NCBI RefSeq assembly: GCF_900156075.1
Contig: NZ_FTMM01000005.1
Span: 88,706-152,705, forward strand
Reading direction: 5' to 3'
DNA from: Chryseobacterium sp. RU37D
GTDB lineage: Bacteria > Bacteroidota > Bacteroidia > Flavobacteriales > Weeksellaceae
Length of the DNA: 64,000 nt
A program made the position numbers and the translations under genes. The notes beneath the pieces were generated by a model that saw only the letters and a program-made list of their open reading frames with translations, was not told the DNA's origin and did no database searches. Each line of letters opens with the position of its first letter. Positions within the stretch are counted from its first letter, which is position 1. Below are positions 16,628 to 26,710 of this stretch, piece by piece.

Positions 16628-17596
16628 TTACTTTTCCCAAACCAAAGCACTTGCTCCCAAGATAGCAGCATCGGCTTCGTCCAGTTCACTGAAAACCAAT
16701 TTCACTTTATTTCTGAAAATAGGGAGAAGATTTCTTTCCATATAAAGTTTTGCAGGTTTTAAAATAAAATCTCCCGCTTTAATTACTCCTCCAAATAAAA
16801 GAATAGCTTCCGGAGAAGAAAACATCACAAAATTTGCCAATGCTTCCCCTAGTTTCTGCCCTGTATACCTGAAGACTTCAATGGCAATAGGATCGCCTTT
16901 TAAGGCGCATTCATGAACCGTTTTAGAATTAATTTCGTCCTCAGGATACTGATTAAGCATGGATTCCGGAAACTCTGCTCTCATTTTCTTTGCCGTGATG
17001 GCAATTCCTGTTGCGGATGCGTAAGCTTCAAGGCTTCCTTCTGAGCCGGTGCTCCAGTGCTTTCTTCCTCCCGGTTTTACGATGGTATGACCCAGTTCTC
17101 CTGCAAAGCCATCATGTCCGTAAATTAATTTACCACCAGCTACGATACCGCTTCCTACACCTGTTCCTAAAGTGATCATGATGAAGTCTTTCATCCCCCG
17201 GGCAGCACCGAAAAGCATTTCCCCAATTGCGGCCGCATTGGCATCGTTGGTTATGGTACAAGGTATATTAAATTTGGCTTCCATCATTTTACCAAACTCT
17301 ATAACTCCTTTCCAAGGCAGGTTAGGAGCCTGTTCTATCGTTCCATTATAATAATTTCCGTTGGGAGCACCTACTCCTATCCCATCAAAGTTTTTTTCTT
17401 TTCCGTGTTTTTCGATTAAAGGCTGAACATTTTCGTATAATGCATTGATAAAATCTTCAACTTTTTTGTAGGCATCTGTGCGAATGCTACCTTTTTCAAG
17501 AACTTCTCCCCGGTGGTTTACAACTCCAAATTTCGTATTCGTTCCGCCTATGTCAATTCCTAGGGCAACGTTTTTTGATAAATCGATTAATGACAT
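16628..17596 (-). CDS. ROK-family glucokinase-like sugar kinase
   Basis: ATP-dependent sugar kinase, most likely phosphorylating glucose to feed glycolysis. It has 322 residues. The N-terminal phosphate loop is GIDIGGTNTKFG (about 13-24). The sugar-binding signature includes GVGAPNGNY and ITNDANAAAIGE, and LGTGVGSGIVAGG follows. The catalytic aspartate is in TNDAN. The ROK zinc motif CxCGxxGCLE is altered: the aligned stretch GRKHWSTGSEGSLEAYAS contains no cysteine, so zinc cannot be bound there in the usual way. Substrate is inferred from family, not shown. Confidence 0.85.
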   Translation of the reverse strand: MSLIDLSKNVALGIDIGGTNTKFGVVNHRGEVLEKGSIRTDAYKKVEDFINALYENVQPLIEKHGKEKNFDGIGVGAPNGNYYNGTIEQAPNLPWKGVIEFGKMMEAKFNIPCTITNDANAAAIGEMLFGAARGMKDFIMITLGTGVGSGIVAGGKLIYGHDGFAGELGHTIVKPGGRKHWSTGSEGSLEAYASATGIAITAKKMRAEFPESMLNQYPEDEINSKTVHECALKGDPIAIEVFRYTGQKLGEALANFVMFSSPEAILLFGGVIKAGDFILKPAKLYMERNLLPIFRNKVKLVFSELDEADAAILGASALVWEK

Positions 17597-17682
17597 TTCT
17601 ATTCTAAAATTCTAAAAGGATAAAATTATAAAAAAGATTGTATTAATGGATTATTAACTAGATAATTATTGAAATTTTTTTT

Positions 17683-18891
17683 TCAGGCTGCCTTTATGGT
17701 TTTCTTTTTTCTTTTTCCCCACCAGATCATAAAACCTGTCACGGGTAAAGAGGCACATATGAGACTTACGATAAAGGCGATGATCTTTGTAGGAAGTCCT
17801 AAAATAGACCCGACATGGATGTCAAAGTTGGCTCCGACAGTTTTTTCGCCAAAATTTTTATCTTTCATGTCGTGAGTATGTAGCAGCTCCCCGGAATTTT
17901 CATCAAAAATAAGGCTGCTGCTTTTGTGATAAGAATATGATAAATGCTTCACATAAACTTCAAAATTCGAATGTTTATGATCGTCAATATGTTTGTGGCC
18001 AAGATCGATCGAAAAACCGTAAGAACTCAGATATTTTGCTTTTACGGTATTGCTGATTTTGTCTAAAGTTCCTTCTGTTCTCAATTCAATTGGAGCTTTA
18101 GTTTTGATATCTGAAAAATCGGGATATGTGGTTTTTCCTCCCGAAAAGATAAAATAAAAAGTGGCCTGAACGGCAAAAAAGGCATAAAAAAGGCCTGTTA
18201 ATGAAAATATTAAAGCAAAAATAGAAGCATAAAATCCTAAGATATTATGAAGATCATAATTTTTTCTTTTCCAGCTTTTTACATTTTTCCATTTGAAAGA
18301 AAAGCGCTGTTTTCTGGCTGCTTTGTTTTTTGGCCACCAGAGGATAATCCCGGAAATCAACATGATGACAAATATAATCACTGGAATCCCGACAAGATAG
18401 GTTCCCCATTCCTGTTTGAGAAGATAGCTCCAATGGATCATTTTTACAATCTGAAAGAAGCTGTTTTTTTCGTCGTATGTTCTTAGAACCTTTCCGTTGT
18501 ATGGGTTCACATAAGCAACTTTGTAGATTGGAAATTCGTCAAAATAATTCCACCCTTTTGGGTCATGTTCGTACCAATAAAAAAGATAAGACATCTTTTT
18601 ATCGATCGGAATACTCACCCAATGAACAGGGTATTTTTCTTTCACCTGTTCCACTACAGCTTTCTCCAAAGTACGGATTGGAAGCACCTGTTTGTGACCT
18701 ATATTTTGCTCGTTATGAAAAATAACATCTTTTCTGGTAACATTTTCAATTTCATCCTTGAAAACATATAAAGCTCCTGTAATAGATATAATGAAGATTA
18801 AAAATCCGATGCTCAAACCGAACCACAAATGCAGTTTTCCGATCCATTTTTTTAATGTGCTTGGTTTTTTCTTGTGATGTTTTTTCTTCAT
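17683..18891 (-). CDS. PepSY-associated TM-helix membrane protein (iron-uptake type)
   Basis: Inner-membrane protein of 402 residues. A basic N-terminus leads into a first helix at about 22-45, two PepSY-type periplasmic regions follow and three further helices (about 160-185, 212-245, 362-392). The DPKGW, NPYNGKVL, IHWSYLL and NFDIHVGSILGLPTKI motifs are typical. Such proteins are often encoded next to TonB-dependent siderophore receptors and are thought to act in reductive iron release, though the mechanism is uncertain. The receptor at 19737-21884 lies upstream on the same strand, but gene relics separate the two. Confidence 0.85.
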   Translation of the reverse strand: MKKKHHKKKPSTLKKWIGKLHLWFGLSIGFLIFIISITGALYVFKDEIENVTRKDVIFHNEQNIGHKQVLPIRTLEKAVVEQVKEKYPVHWVSIPIDKKMSYLFYWYEHDPKGWNYFDEFPIYKVAYVNPYNGKVLRTYDEKNSFFQIVKMIHWSYLLKQEWGTYLVGIPVIIFVIMLISGIILWWPKNKAARKQRFSFKWKNVKSWKRKNYDLHNILGFYASIFALIFSLTGLFYAFFAVQATFYFIFSGGKTTYPDFSDIKTKAPIELRTEGTLDKISNTVKAKYLSSYGFSIDLGHKHIDDHKHSNFEVYVKHLSYSYHKSSSLIFDENSGELLHTHDMKDKNFGEKTVGANFDIHVGSILGLPTKIIAFIVSLICASLPVTGFMIWWGKRKKKTIKAA

Positions 18892-19019
18892 ATTTTCTTT
18901 AAGTTCGGTAAAGATAAGGTTTAATTATTATTTAGAATATTTATAAATTGCACTGATTTATACTGTTTAAATTTTTTTTAATCGCAAGGCTAGACGAAGT
19001 TTTTTTTAATGTTTGCGGT

Positions 19020-19400
19020 TGATTTTTAAGATAGACAAAGGGATTTCACTTAATTTCGAAATACAAATTGTTTGTCTTGCTCAAGCGCATAAAGCATATC
19101 CAAACCGACAGATAACTTCTGAGTAGGTCTTACCTGAAGCTAAGGCAAAATTTTCTACGCAGAAATTCTGCTGTTGTTTCGGAGATGTAATTCCTTTCAT
19201 CAGGCTGTAGCTTCCCCGAAATTGATTCATCTTGTCGGATTGAAGTATAGGAGTCTTTCAAAACCATGCAATTTCCGGGGCTCTCTGGACTTTGAATGAA
19301 AGGGACTCCTAATTTTGATGTACTTATATAAGACGTTACTTCATAATTGATCCATTTTGCAATCTGTCCCGTTGCTCCCAATTCATAATTGTTAACTATG
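19020..19400 (-). pseudogene. Decayed gene pieces, possibly an outer-membrane receptor
   Basis: Protein-like stretches occur in shifting frames. NYELGATGQIAKWINYEV (about 19330-19385) recalls TonB-receptor barrel wording. Another frame near 19140-19220 gives GSYSLMKGITSPKQQQNF, and a third near 19060-19135 gives RPTQKLSVGLDMLYALEQ then a stop. No frame carries the whole. I read this as a degraded gene but cannot name it with confidence. Confidence 0.4.
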
Positions 19401-19483
19401 ATCGGTTTTATTCAAGGTTAGTGATAGTATCAGAAGTAGAGGTTCTTGTTTTATTTTTCCCCCTAGCTATGTTAAAAATCTCG

Positions 19484-19640
19484 TTATGTATTATGATGTG
19501 CAAAGAATAAAAATGAATTTTTCAACCAACCCGAAATAAGTCCTATGTGAATGTCATAATTGGGATTGGCATATTTTTCTGTGTTGTTAAATTCCTGATG
19601 AGGTTTGATAATAGTTTTCCTAAATATTTATAAAAAACAA
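19484..19640 (-). pseudogene. Relic of a second PepSY membrane-protein gene
   Basis: On the minus strand QVVFYKYLGKLLS is followed, after a one-base shift near 19606, by KPHQEFNNTEKYANPNYDIHIG and then a stop at 19484-19486. The GKLL and NYDIHIG words match the PepSY/TM-helix family, and the intact neighbour has NFDIHVG. Only a C-terminal piece survives. Confidence 0.6.
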
Positions 19641-19698
19641 CTTGATTTCTAATTTTTTGCAAATGAAGGTTTTTTTATGATGCATCTATTTCAGAGTA

Positions 19699-19726
19699 AA
19701 AAGCTAGCCGGGAAAAATTAGCTTTT
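19699..19726 (-). terminator. Terminator of the siderophore receptor gene
   Basis: AAAAGCTA (19699-19706) pairs with TAGCTTTT (19719-19726), with a T run on the minus strand beyond. It lies 11 nt after the receptor stop. Confidence 0.7.
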
Positions 19727-19736
19727 ATTTATTTTA

Positions 19737-21884
19737 TTAAAATTTATATACGATTGTTCCTAAGAAGTTGGCTAGTTTTTGTGGATTCGCTGTAGAATAT
19801 CCTGTCCAATAATGTTCATTGGTGAAGTTATCCACTTTAATCCCGATTCTGAATTTCTTTGCATCGTAAAACGCATAGGCATTTAAAACAAAATATTTTG
19901 GTAAAATAAAATCTCCGGTTACATTATTATCACTTGCATAATTGCCTCCAAATCCGAATCCAAGACCTTTTATTTTTCCGTCAACAAATTGATATGCCAA
20001 GTTGAAATTCGCATTCCAATAAGAACCTGCGGTTGTTGGTCTTGTTTTAGTAGTTTCATCTACAGTATCATTATAAGCCAAACCTCCGACTAAAGAGAAT
20101 CCTTTTACAAGATATGCATTTACTTCCAACTCGAAACCTTTGCTCAGTGTAGAAGCTGCCTGTTTCTGAACTGAAACAAAGCCTGGGGCATATTCTCCGG
20201 TATAAAGCAATTGGTTTTTCACTTTAATATTGTAGTAAGAAACCGTTGCATTGAATCTGTTGTTAAATAAACTTGTTTTAAAACCTCCTTCAAACTGATT
20301 TCCTCTTTCAGGGTCTGATAAAGTGGTCGTTCCCGCTGTGTCAGAAGTATAATATCCGTTTGATTTAAATGAATTTTGATAATTTCCGAAAACTGAGAAT
20401 TTATCTTTTACGATTTCATAAACAATACCTGCTTTTGGAGAGAATGCAGATTGGTTATAGGCTTTCTCTGCATTTGTCCCGTTCATTCCACCCAAATAAT
20501 CGTTGTTTTCATAACGAAGTCCTGCCATAATATGCAAATTGGCAATCGGAGTAAATAAGTTGGAAATATATCCTGAATAGGTATTCAGGTCGCTCAAATA
20601 ATCGTAGGTTGAAAATTTATTTGTGTCAGCATAAAGCGCAGTCAAAGCAGCAGCATTCATTCCGGAATAATCTGCGCCTGAAGCTGACACAGTATCAAAA
20701 TTAGAATTTAAATACTTATAACGTAATCTTTCCGTTGTTCTCATGTAATCAAAACCAACAACTGTTCTGTTTTTCATTCCGTTTGAAAAATCATAATTGA
20801 AGTTGAAGTTTTGTTGAATTTGGAACCAAGATTTTTTACTGTCATTTGTAGACTGATCTGCTCTTGCAACCAAATATTGTCCTCCTGTGTAAGCAATCGA
20901 AAAATACGGATTGTAACCGTCTGAATAAGAATCAGAATTATTGATGTAAGTATTTGAAGTAATGTTATTATTGATTTTCCACTTCACATTTCCGAAAACA
21001 TTAGAATTTCTTGCAGTCATGTACAAATCATTTCCGGTATAAGATTCTTTATAATTCAAGCCTGCCGCTTTTTCCAAATCTTTCATATTATCAATTCCGT
21101 TCAATGCTTTCGGAGAAAGATAAAAGAAGTATGGGTTTGCCGTTACTCTATTGTCGAACAATTCATAATCTACATTCAACTGAACTTTGTCGGAAACATT
21201 CCAAGTCAAACTCGGTGCAAATGTGGTGTATTGATTTTTCGCGTCAGTTTTTGTGAAGTTTCCTTCATTTGTATATGCCGTATTTACACGGAAAAGTAAG
21301 TCTTTTGTAATCGGAGCATTCACATCCGCCGTTGCTCTGTACGTATTATAACTTCCTGCAGAAGCCGAAACAGCACCAAAGAAATTTTGCTGAGGTTTTT
21401 TAGTCACTCTGTTGATAAGACCACCATAAGAAGCTACGTTGCTTCCGTAAAGTGTGCCGACAGGACCTTTCAAGAATTCCAATGTTTCCACGTTGATTGC
21501 ATCAATGGTAGAAGTAACGGGAGCCACTACACCATTTCTCGTAGATGCCTGAGAAGGGAAACCTCTTAAAACAAAGAACGAACCACCATCTCCGGCTCTT
21601 CCTGTGGGGTTCCACATTTTCTGTAAACCGGTTACGTTTCTGTAAGCATCATCTACAGTGAAAATATTTTCATTTTCCAAAATCCCTTTATCGATAGAAG
21701 AATACACTTGAGGATTTTCGATGAATTTCACCGGCATTTTGTTGGAAGATTCTGTATCAAGTTTTTTCACCATTCTATTGATGATCACTTCTTCTATATT
21801 TTTAGAATTAACAGTATCCTTTTTTTCCTGGGCAAAACTTAGCATAGAACCCAACAAAGAGGCACAGATCAGTACATTTTTCAT
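19737..21884 (-). CDS. TonB-dependent siderophore receptor
   Basis: Outer-membrane beta-barrel for TonB-driven uptake of a ferric siderophore. From ATG at 21882-21884 it has 715 residues. A TTG 9 nt upstream is in frame but less likely. A signal peptide (MKNVLICASLLGSMLSFAQ) is followed by a plug domain with VDDAYRNVTGLQK, RGFPSQASTRNGV and VETLEFLKGPVGTLYGSNVASYGG in key parts (EFLKGP..LYG). The barrel ends in a terminal aromatic (VYKF). The plug wording places it with FhuE/FoxA-like receptors. The ligand cannot be read from sequence. A PepSY protein is encoded downstream. No clear Fur box was identified. Confidence 0.9.
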   Translation of the reverse strand: MKNVLICASLLGSMLSFAQEKKDTVNSKNIEEVIINRMVKKLDTESSNKMPVKFIENPQVYSSIDKGILENENIFTVDDAYRNVTGLQKMWNPTGRAGDGGSFFVLRGFPSQASTRNGVVAPVTSTIDAINVETLEFLKGPVGTLYGSNVASYGGLINRVTKKPQQNFFGAVSASAGSYNTYRATADVNAPITKDLLFRVNTAYTNEGNFTKTDAKNQYTTFAPSLTWNVSDKVQLNVDYELFDNRVTANPYFFYLSPKALNGIDNMKDLEKAAGLNYKESYTGNDLYMTARNSNVFGNVKWKINNNITSNTYINNSDSYSDGYNPYFSIAYTGGQYLVARADQSTNDSKKSWFQIQQNFNFNYDFSNGMKNRTVVGFDYMRTTERLRYKYLNSNFDTVSASGADYSGMNAAALTALYADTNKFSTYDYLSDLNTYSGYISNLFTPIANLHIMAGLRYENNDYLGGMNGTNAEKAYNQSAFSPKAGIVYEIVKDKFSVFGNYQNSFKSNGYYTSDTAGTTTLSDPERGNQFEGGFKTSLFNNRFNATVSYYNIKVKNQLLYTGEYAPGFVSVQKQAASTLSKGFELEVNAYLVKGFSLVGGLAYNDTVDETTKTRPTTAGSYWNANFNLAYQFVDGKIKGLGFGFGGNYASDNNVTGDFILPKYFVLNAYAFYDAKKFRIGIKVDNFTNEHYWTGYSTANPQKLANFLGTIVYKF

Positions 21885-21978
21885 GAAAGTCAAATTTTCT
21901 GCAAATATATTGTTTTTAATTATTCTAAATTAAAAAACAGATTGATATTTATCATATAATTGTTATACAATAAATAAT

Positions 21979-22012
21979 AAAACCCACAACAATACAGGTT
22001 GTTGCGGGTTTT
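21979..22012 (-). terminator. Strong terminator after secA
   Basis: AAAACCCACAACAA (21979-21992) pairs with TTGTTGCGGGTTTT (21999-22012) around a 6-nt loop. T tracts flank both sides, so it may act in both directions. It lies 24 nt beyond the secA stop. Confidence 0.85.
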
Positions 22013-22035
22013 ATATTATGAATTAATTATTTTTT

Positions 22036-25000
22036 TTATGCGGGAATTTCTCCTTTGTACAAGAATGAAATAATTTCTTTATTTAATTTATCTATCATTT
22101 CACTGAATAAGTGGAAAGATTCCTGTTTATAAATTATCAATGGATCTTTCTGCTCATAAACAGCTCCCTGAGAAGATCTTCTTAAGTCATCCATTTCACG
22201 AAGGTGAAGTTTCCAGTTTTCGTCGATGATTGATAAAGTGATATTCTTTTCAAAATCATTAACTAAACTTTCGCACTGCGTATCATAAGCTTCTTTAAGA
22301 TCTGCAACGATTGTCATTGTTTTGTGACCATCCGTGAAAGGAACCTGAATCATTTTGAACATCGAACCTTGATTTTGATATACATTCTCAATAATCGGGA
22401 ATGATTTATCTTTCAATAACTTCAACTTCATATTGTAATCATCCTGAGCTGCTTTGAATAAAATATTCGTCAAATCCTGAATATTTTTATTTTTGAAATC
22501 GTTCTCAGAAACAGGAGATTCCATTGTGAAGGTTTTGATGATCTCGTATTCGAAATCTTTATAATTTCCTGTAGCTTTTCCTTTCGCAGAAATAGAATTG
22601 GCAACATCGAAAATCATGTTCGTAATGTCATATTTCAGGTGATCTCCAAACAACGCATTCTTTCTTCTCTTGTAGATCACGTCACGCTGCTTGTTCATCA
22701 CGTCATCATATTCAAGAAGTCTTTTTCTGATTCCGAAGTTATTTTCTTCTACTTTTTTCTGAGCCCTTTCGATAGACTTGGTAATCATAGAATGCTGAAT
22801 AACTTCACCTTCTTTATGACCCATTCTGTCCATCATTTTAGCAATTCTTTCAGAACCGAAAAGACGCATTAGGTTATCTTCCAAGGATACATAGAATTGA
22901 GAACTTCCCGGATCTCCCTGACGTCCCGCTCTACCTCTCAGCTGTCTGTCAACACGTCTTGAATCGTGTCTTTCTGTTCCGATAATTGCTAAACCTCCAG
23001 CTTCTTTTACTTCTTTAGAAAGCTTGATATCTGTACCACGGCCTGCCATGTTTGTTGCAATAGTTACAACTCCTGGTTGACCTGCTCCTGCAACGATTTC
23101 TGCTTCTTTTTTGTGAAGCTTAGCATTAAGTACCTGGTGAGGAATTTTTCTTAATTGTAGAGCTTTTGATAATAATTGAGAAATTTCAACTGAAGTTGTA
23201 CCAACAAGAACCGGTCTTCCCGCTGATGTTAATTTTTCAACTTCTTCAATTACAGCGTTATATTTTTCTCTATTAGTTTTATAAACTAAATCTTGTCTGT
23301 CATGTCTTAAAATCGGACGATTAGTAGGGATTACCACAACATCCAATTTGTAGATTTCCCAGAGCTCACCCGCTTCTGTTTCAGCTGTACCTGTCATCCC
23401 CGCAAGTTTGTTGTACATACGGAAATAATTCTGAAGCGTAATGGTTGCAAAAGTTTGGGTTGCAGCTTCTATTTTTACGTTTTCTTTCGCTTCAATCGCT
23501 TGGTGAAGACCATCTGAATAACGTCTTCCTTCCATGATACGGCCGGTCTGCTCATCAACGATTTTTACTTCACCATCAATTACTACATATTCATCATCTT
23601 TTTCGAATAATGTGTATGCTTTAAGTAATTGGCTCATGGTGTGGACTCTTTCGGACTTTTCAGCGAAATCTGAGAAAAGTCTTTCTTTAGCTTCAAATTC
23701 TTCTTCTTTAGATAAATTTTTAGCTTCCAGTTCAGCGATTTCAGTTCCGATGTCTGGGAGAACGAAGAAATTAGGGTCAGAGTTTCCTTGAGACATGTAT
23801 TCAACACCTTTGTCTGTAAGATCCACCTGATTGTTCTTTTCTTCGATTACAAAATAAAGATCTTTATCTACGATTGGCATATCACGGTTGTTGTCCTGCA
23901 TGTATTGAGCTTCCACTTTCTGAAGCAATGCACGGTTTCCGCTTTCCGATAAAAATTTAATTAATTGTCTGTTCTTAGGAAGACCTCTGTATGCCTGAAG
24001 CAATTTGAATCCTCCTTCTTTTGTGTTTCCTGCTGCGATTAATTTTTTCGATTCATTAAAAATAGCTGAAACGGTTTTTTTCTGAACTTCAACGATTCTG
24101 TCGATAGAAGGTTTTAGAACATCAAATTCCTGTCTGTCTCCTTGTGGAACAGGTCCCGAAATAATTAATGGTGTTCTTGCATCATCTACCAAAACAGAGT
24201 CAACCTCATCCACGATAGCAAAGTTTAGTTCTCTTTGTACCAGTTCTGAAGGTGAAGTTACCATGTTATCTCTCAAATAATCGAAACCGAATTCGTTATT
24301 TGTACCGTAAGTGATATCTGAATTGTATGCTTTTCTTCTTCCGTCTGAGTTTGGCTGGTGATTATCAATACAATCGATGCTCATTCCGTGGAACTGATAC
24401 AATGGACCCATCCACGCCGAGTCTCTTTTCGCAAGGTAGTCATTCACTGTTACAACGTGAACTCCTCTTCCCGGAAGCGCATTTAAGAATATCGGAAGCG
24501 TACCCACCAAAGTTTTACCTTCACCGGTAGCCATCTCGGCAATCTTACCGCTGTGAAGTATTACCCCTCCGATAAACTGTACATCATAATGTACCATGTC
24601 CCAGTTTACGGGTGTTCCGGCAGCATCCCATGAGTTTTTCCAAACAGCTTGATCTCCTTGAATTTCTACGAAATCTTTTCCTCCAGCAGCCAATTGTCTG
24701 TCCCAATCGGATGCCTTGATTCTGATTTCTCCATTCTGAGCCCATCTTCTTGCTGTTTCTTTCACCAAAGCAAAAACTTCGGGAAGAATTTGAAGAAGAA
24801 CTTTTTCTTCAATTTCGTATGATTCTTTCTTTAGAGTCTCAATCTTTGAAAAAAGAGCTTCTTTTTCATCAACGTTTGTTGAATTCTTTATCTGCTCTTG
24901 GATCTGTTCTATTTGAGCTGTGATTTTGCTGGTTGCAGATTTGATATTTTCTTTAAACTCAGCAGTTTTCTCTCTTAAACCATCGTCAGACAATTGCTGA

Positions 25001-25110
25001 ATGCTTGGTTCAACAGCTTTGATTTTTGTTACAACTTTTTTTACTTCTTTTAGGTCCTGCGCTTTTTTGTCTCCCAAAAACCCTTTAAGAACTTTGTTTA
25101 AAAAACTCAT
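22036..25110 (-). CDS. secA: Preprotein translocase ATPase SecA
   Basis: Motor that pushes unfolded preproteins through SecYEG. It has 1024 residues, longer than E. coli (901), because of Bacteroidota-type insertions. Walker A lies in [18 protein letters not shown]-like Walker B in [17 protein letters not shown], and motor signatures include [27 protein letters not shown] and [21 protein letters not shown] in pieces ([10 protein letters not shown]). The C-terminus ends FLYKGEIPA and lacks the CxCx8CH zinc tail that binds SecB in many species, a visible difference. It is monocistronic with its own terminator. Confidence 0.98.
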   Translation of the reverse strand: MSFLNKVLKGFLGDKKAQDLKEVKKVVTKIKAVEPSIQQLSDDGLREKTAEFKENIKSATSKITAQIEQIQEQIKNSTNVDEKEALFSKIETLKKESYEIEEKVLLQILPEVFALVKETARRWAQNGEIRIKASDWDRQLAAGGKDFVEIQGDQAVWKNSWDAAGTPVNWDMVHYDVQFIGGVILHSGKIAEMATGEGKTLVGTLPIFLNALPGRGVHVVTVNDYLAKRDSAWMGPLYQFHGMSIDCIDNHQPNSDGRRKAYNSDITYGTNNEFGFDYLRDNMVTSPSELVQRELNFAIVDEVDSVLVDDARTPLIISGPVPQGDRQEFDVLKPSIDRIVEVQKKTVSAIFNESKKLIAAGNTKEGGFKLLQAYRGLPKNRQLIKFLSESGNRALLQKVEAQYMQDNNRDMPIVDKDLYFVIEEKNNQVDLTDKGVEYMSQGNSDPNFFVLPDIGTEIAELEAKNLSKEEEFEAKERLFSDFAEKSERVHTMSQLLKAYTLFEKDDEYVVIDGEVKIVDEQTGRIMEGRRYSDGLHQAIEAKENVKIEAATQTFATITLQNYFRMYNKLAGMTGTAETEAGELWEIYKLDVVVIPTNRPILRHDRQDLVYKTNREKYNAVIEEVEKLTSAGRPVLVGTTSVEISQLLSKALQLRKIPHQVLNAKLHKKEAEIVAGAGQPGVVTIATNMAGRGTDIKLSKEVKEAGGLAIIGTERHDSRRVDRQLRGRAGRQGDPGSSQFYVSLEDNLMRLFGSERIAKMMDRMGHKEGEVIQHSMITKSIERAQKKVEENNFGIRKRLLEYDDVMNKQRDVIYKRRKNALFGDHLKYDITNMIFDVANSISAKGKATGNYKDFEYEIIKTFTMESPVSENDFKNKNIQDLTNILFKAAQDDYNMKLKLLKDKSFPIIENVYQNQGSMFKMIQVPFTDGHKTMTIVADLKEAYDTQCESLVNDFEKNITLSIIDENWKLHLREMDDLRRSSQGAVYEQKDPLIIYKQESFHLFSEMIDKLNKEIISFLYKGEIPA

Positions 25111-25120
25111 TTTTTAATTT

Positions 25121-25150
25121 GCTTTATGCCTTAAGCTTTATGCTTTAGGC
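25121..25150. repeat. Heptad repeat block A upstream of secA
   Basis: GCTTTAT, GCCTTAA, GCTTTAT, GCTTTAG and GC in strict 7-nt phase. Same unit type as 6680-6721. Confidence 0.8.
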
Positions 25151-25201
25151 GTTTTTACTAGCACGTATATCGTGTCAATTAATATTTAAAAAGGGAAATA
25201 A

Positions 25202-25229
25202 GCTTCAAGCTTACTGCCTAAAGCTTATT
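25202..25229. repeat. Heptad repeat block B upstream of secA
   Basis: GCTTCAA, GCTTACT, GCCTAAA and GCTTATT in strict 7-nt phase. GCTTACT also occurs at 6715-6721. Blocks A and B can pair partly (GCTTTAGGC with GCCTAAAGC). Confidence 0.8.
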
Positions 25230-25235
25230 ACTTTG

Positions 25236-25457
25236 CTAATATTCATCTTCGTTCCAAAGGAAGTCCTCATCCGTTGGATAATCACTCCAAACCTCTTCAA
25301 TAGATTCGTAAATCTCTCCTTCATCCTCGATAGCCTGAAGATTTTCTACTACTTCCATAGGTGCACCAGTTCTGATTGCGTAATCAATAAGCTCTGCTTT
25401 TGTCATTGGCCAAGGTGCGTCACTTAAGTATGAAGCTAATTCTAATGTCCAGTACAT
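25236..25457 (-). CDS. DUF2795 domain protein
   Basis: Small acidic cytoplasmic protein of 73 residues, function unknown. The DUF2795 core is seen at residues 1-55: LASYLSDAPWPMTKAELIDYA and NLQAIEDEGEIYESIEEVW in pieces. The C-terminus is rich in Asp, Glu and Trp. The ATG at 25455-25457 is the only sensible start. It is encoded upstream of secA on the same strand, but repeats separate them and no functional link is shown. Confidence 0.85.
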   Translation of the reverse strand: MYWTLELASYLSDAPWPMTKAELIDYAIRTGAPMEVVENLQAIEDEGEIYESIEEVWSDYPTDEDFLWNEDEY

Positions 25458-25598
25458 AATTTTCTAATTTTTTGCAAAAGTATAAAAATAGCTTATATTA
25501 TATGCTTTTTTACACCTGATTTTCAATTCTTTTTATTAATTTTTGTTCATTGTATGTTATAGAAAGCTTTAAACTATGCTCTGTAACTTACTTTGATG

Positions 25599-26621
25599 TC
25601 ATTTTCTCAAAAACCATTCCACAAATTTTTTTATGCCATTTTGGAAGTTTGTGTCAGGTTTATAGCCAATTAATGTCTTAGCTTTTGTAATATCTGCATT
25701 GGTTTTCTGGACATCTCCGGGCTGCATTGGCAGATTTTTCCGGATGGCAGATTTTCTCATGGCAGTTTCGATTGTGGAGACCATTTCATTTAAATTAATG
25801 ACCTGACTTTCTCCAAGATTTATGATTTCATAAACATCGGAATTATTTTCTAAATATTGAATGGATTTTGTAATTCCATCAATAATATCATCAATATAAG
25901 TATAATCTCTGGCAGTAGTCCCATCGCCATAGAAAGGTATTTCTTTATTTTCGGAAATTAATTTTGCGAATTTATGAATGGCCAGATCAGGTCTTTGTCT
26001 GGGGCCGTAAACCGTAAAAAACCTCAATTGAATCATGTCAATTTTGTATAAATCATGGTAAACATGGCCTAAGATTTCGCCGCATTTTTTGGTTGCCGCA
26101 TACGGTGAGATGGGGTTGTCAACATTATCTGTTTCTGCAAAAGGAATTTTTTCATTATTCCCGTAAACGCTTGATGACGAGGCGCAAACGAATTTTTTAA
26201 GATTAAAATCCTTGCACAATTCCCAAAGGTTCATTGTTCCGCGAATATTGACCTCTTCGTATTCCAAAGGTCTTTCGATAGAAGGGCGAACTCCCGCAAG
26301 AGCTGCCAGATGGATAATTAGATCAATTTTATGAGTTTTAAAAATCTCTTCTAGTCCCTTTTTATCTCGGATATCCTGATAATAGAGCGTATATTTTTTT
26401 GATTTAGAAAGCGAAATTAAATTTCGAATATCAGTTTCTTTTTCTGAGAATTCAAAATCCAAATTTTCATCAATCGATTCTAAAGTATTTTTAATTTTTA
26501 TCTGATAATTATAGAAATCATCAAAATTGTCAATGTTTATGACAGAATGTCCTTTTTTTAATAATCGTTCTATCAAATGAGAACCAATAAATCCGCTGCC
26601 TCCTGTTACAAGATAATTCAT
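25599..26621 (-). CDS. NAD-dependent epimerase/dehydratase, UDP-glucuronate 4-epimerase-like
   Basis: Extended short-chain dehydrogenase of 340 residues acting on a UDP-sugar, probably for surface polysaccharide. The NAD motif is VTGGSGFIGSHL (about residues 5-16). The catalytic triad appears as SSSSVYG and YAATKK (YxxxK). The segment FFTVYGPRQRPDLAIHKF, the specific YGDGTTARDYTYIDDI and the terminal FVEWF are typical of the UDP-glucuronate epimerase branch. Exact substrate is inferred. No other polysaccharide genes are adjacent. Confidence 0.85.
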   Translation of the reverse strand: MNYLVTGGSGFIGSHLIERLLKKGHSVINIDNFDDFYNYQIKIKNTLESIDENLDFEFSEKETDIRNLISLSKSKKYTLYYQDIRDKKGLEEIFKTHKIDLIIHLAALAGVRPSIERPLEYEEVNIRGTMNLWELCKDFNLKKFVCASSSSVYGNNEKIPFAETDNVDNPISPYAATKKCGEILGHVYHDLYKIDMIQLRFFTVYGPRQRPDLAIHKFAKLISENKEIPFYGDGTTARDYTYIDDIIDGITKSIQYLENNSDVYEIINLGESQVINLNEMVSTIETAMRKSAIRKNLPMQPGDVQKTNADITKAKTLIGYKPDTNFQNGIKKFVEWFLRK

Positions 26622-26710
26622 CCGTGCCTTTTTATAAATACAAAAATATAAAATTACTGTTTGAAAAATATAATCGTTAAATTTACTTAAAAAAGTAATA
26701 TAAAATTAAT

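Noticed and set aside
19130..19381. 83-codon open frame taken as a gene
   Set aside because: Protein-like words continue in other frames on both sides, so it is part of a decayed region rather than a complete gene.
6680..25229. CRISPR array as explanation of the heptad repeats
   Set aside because: Units are 7 nt, adjacent and degenerate, without spacers or cas genes.
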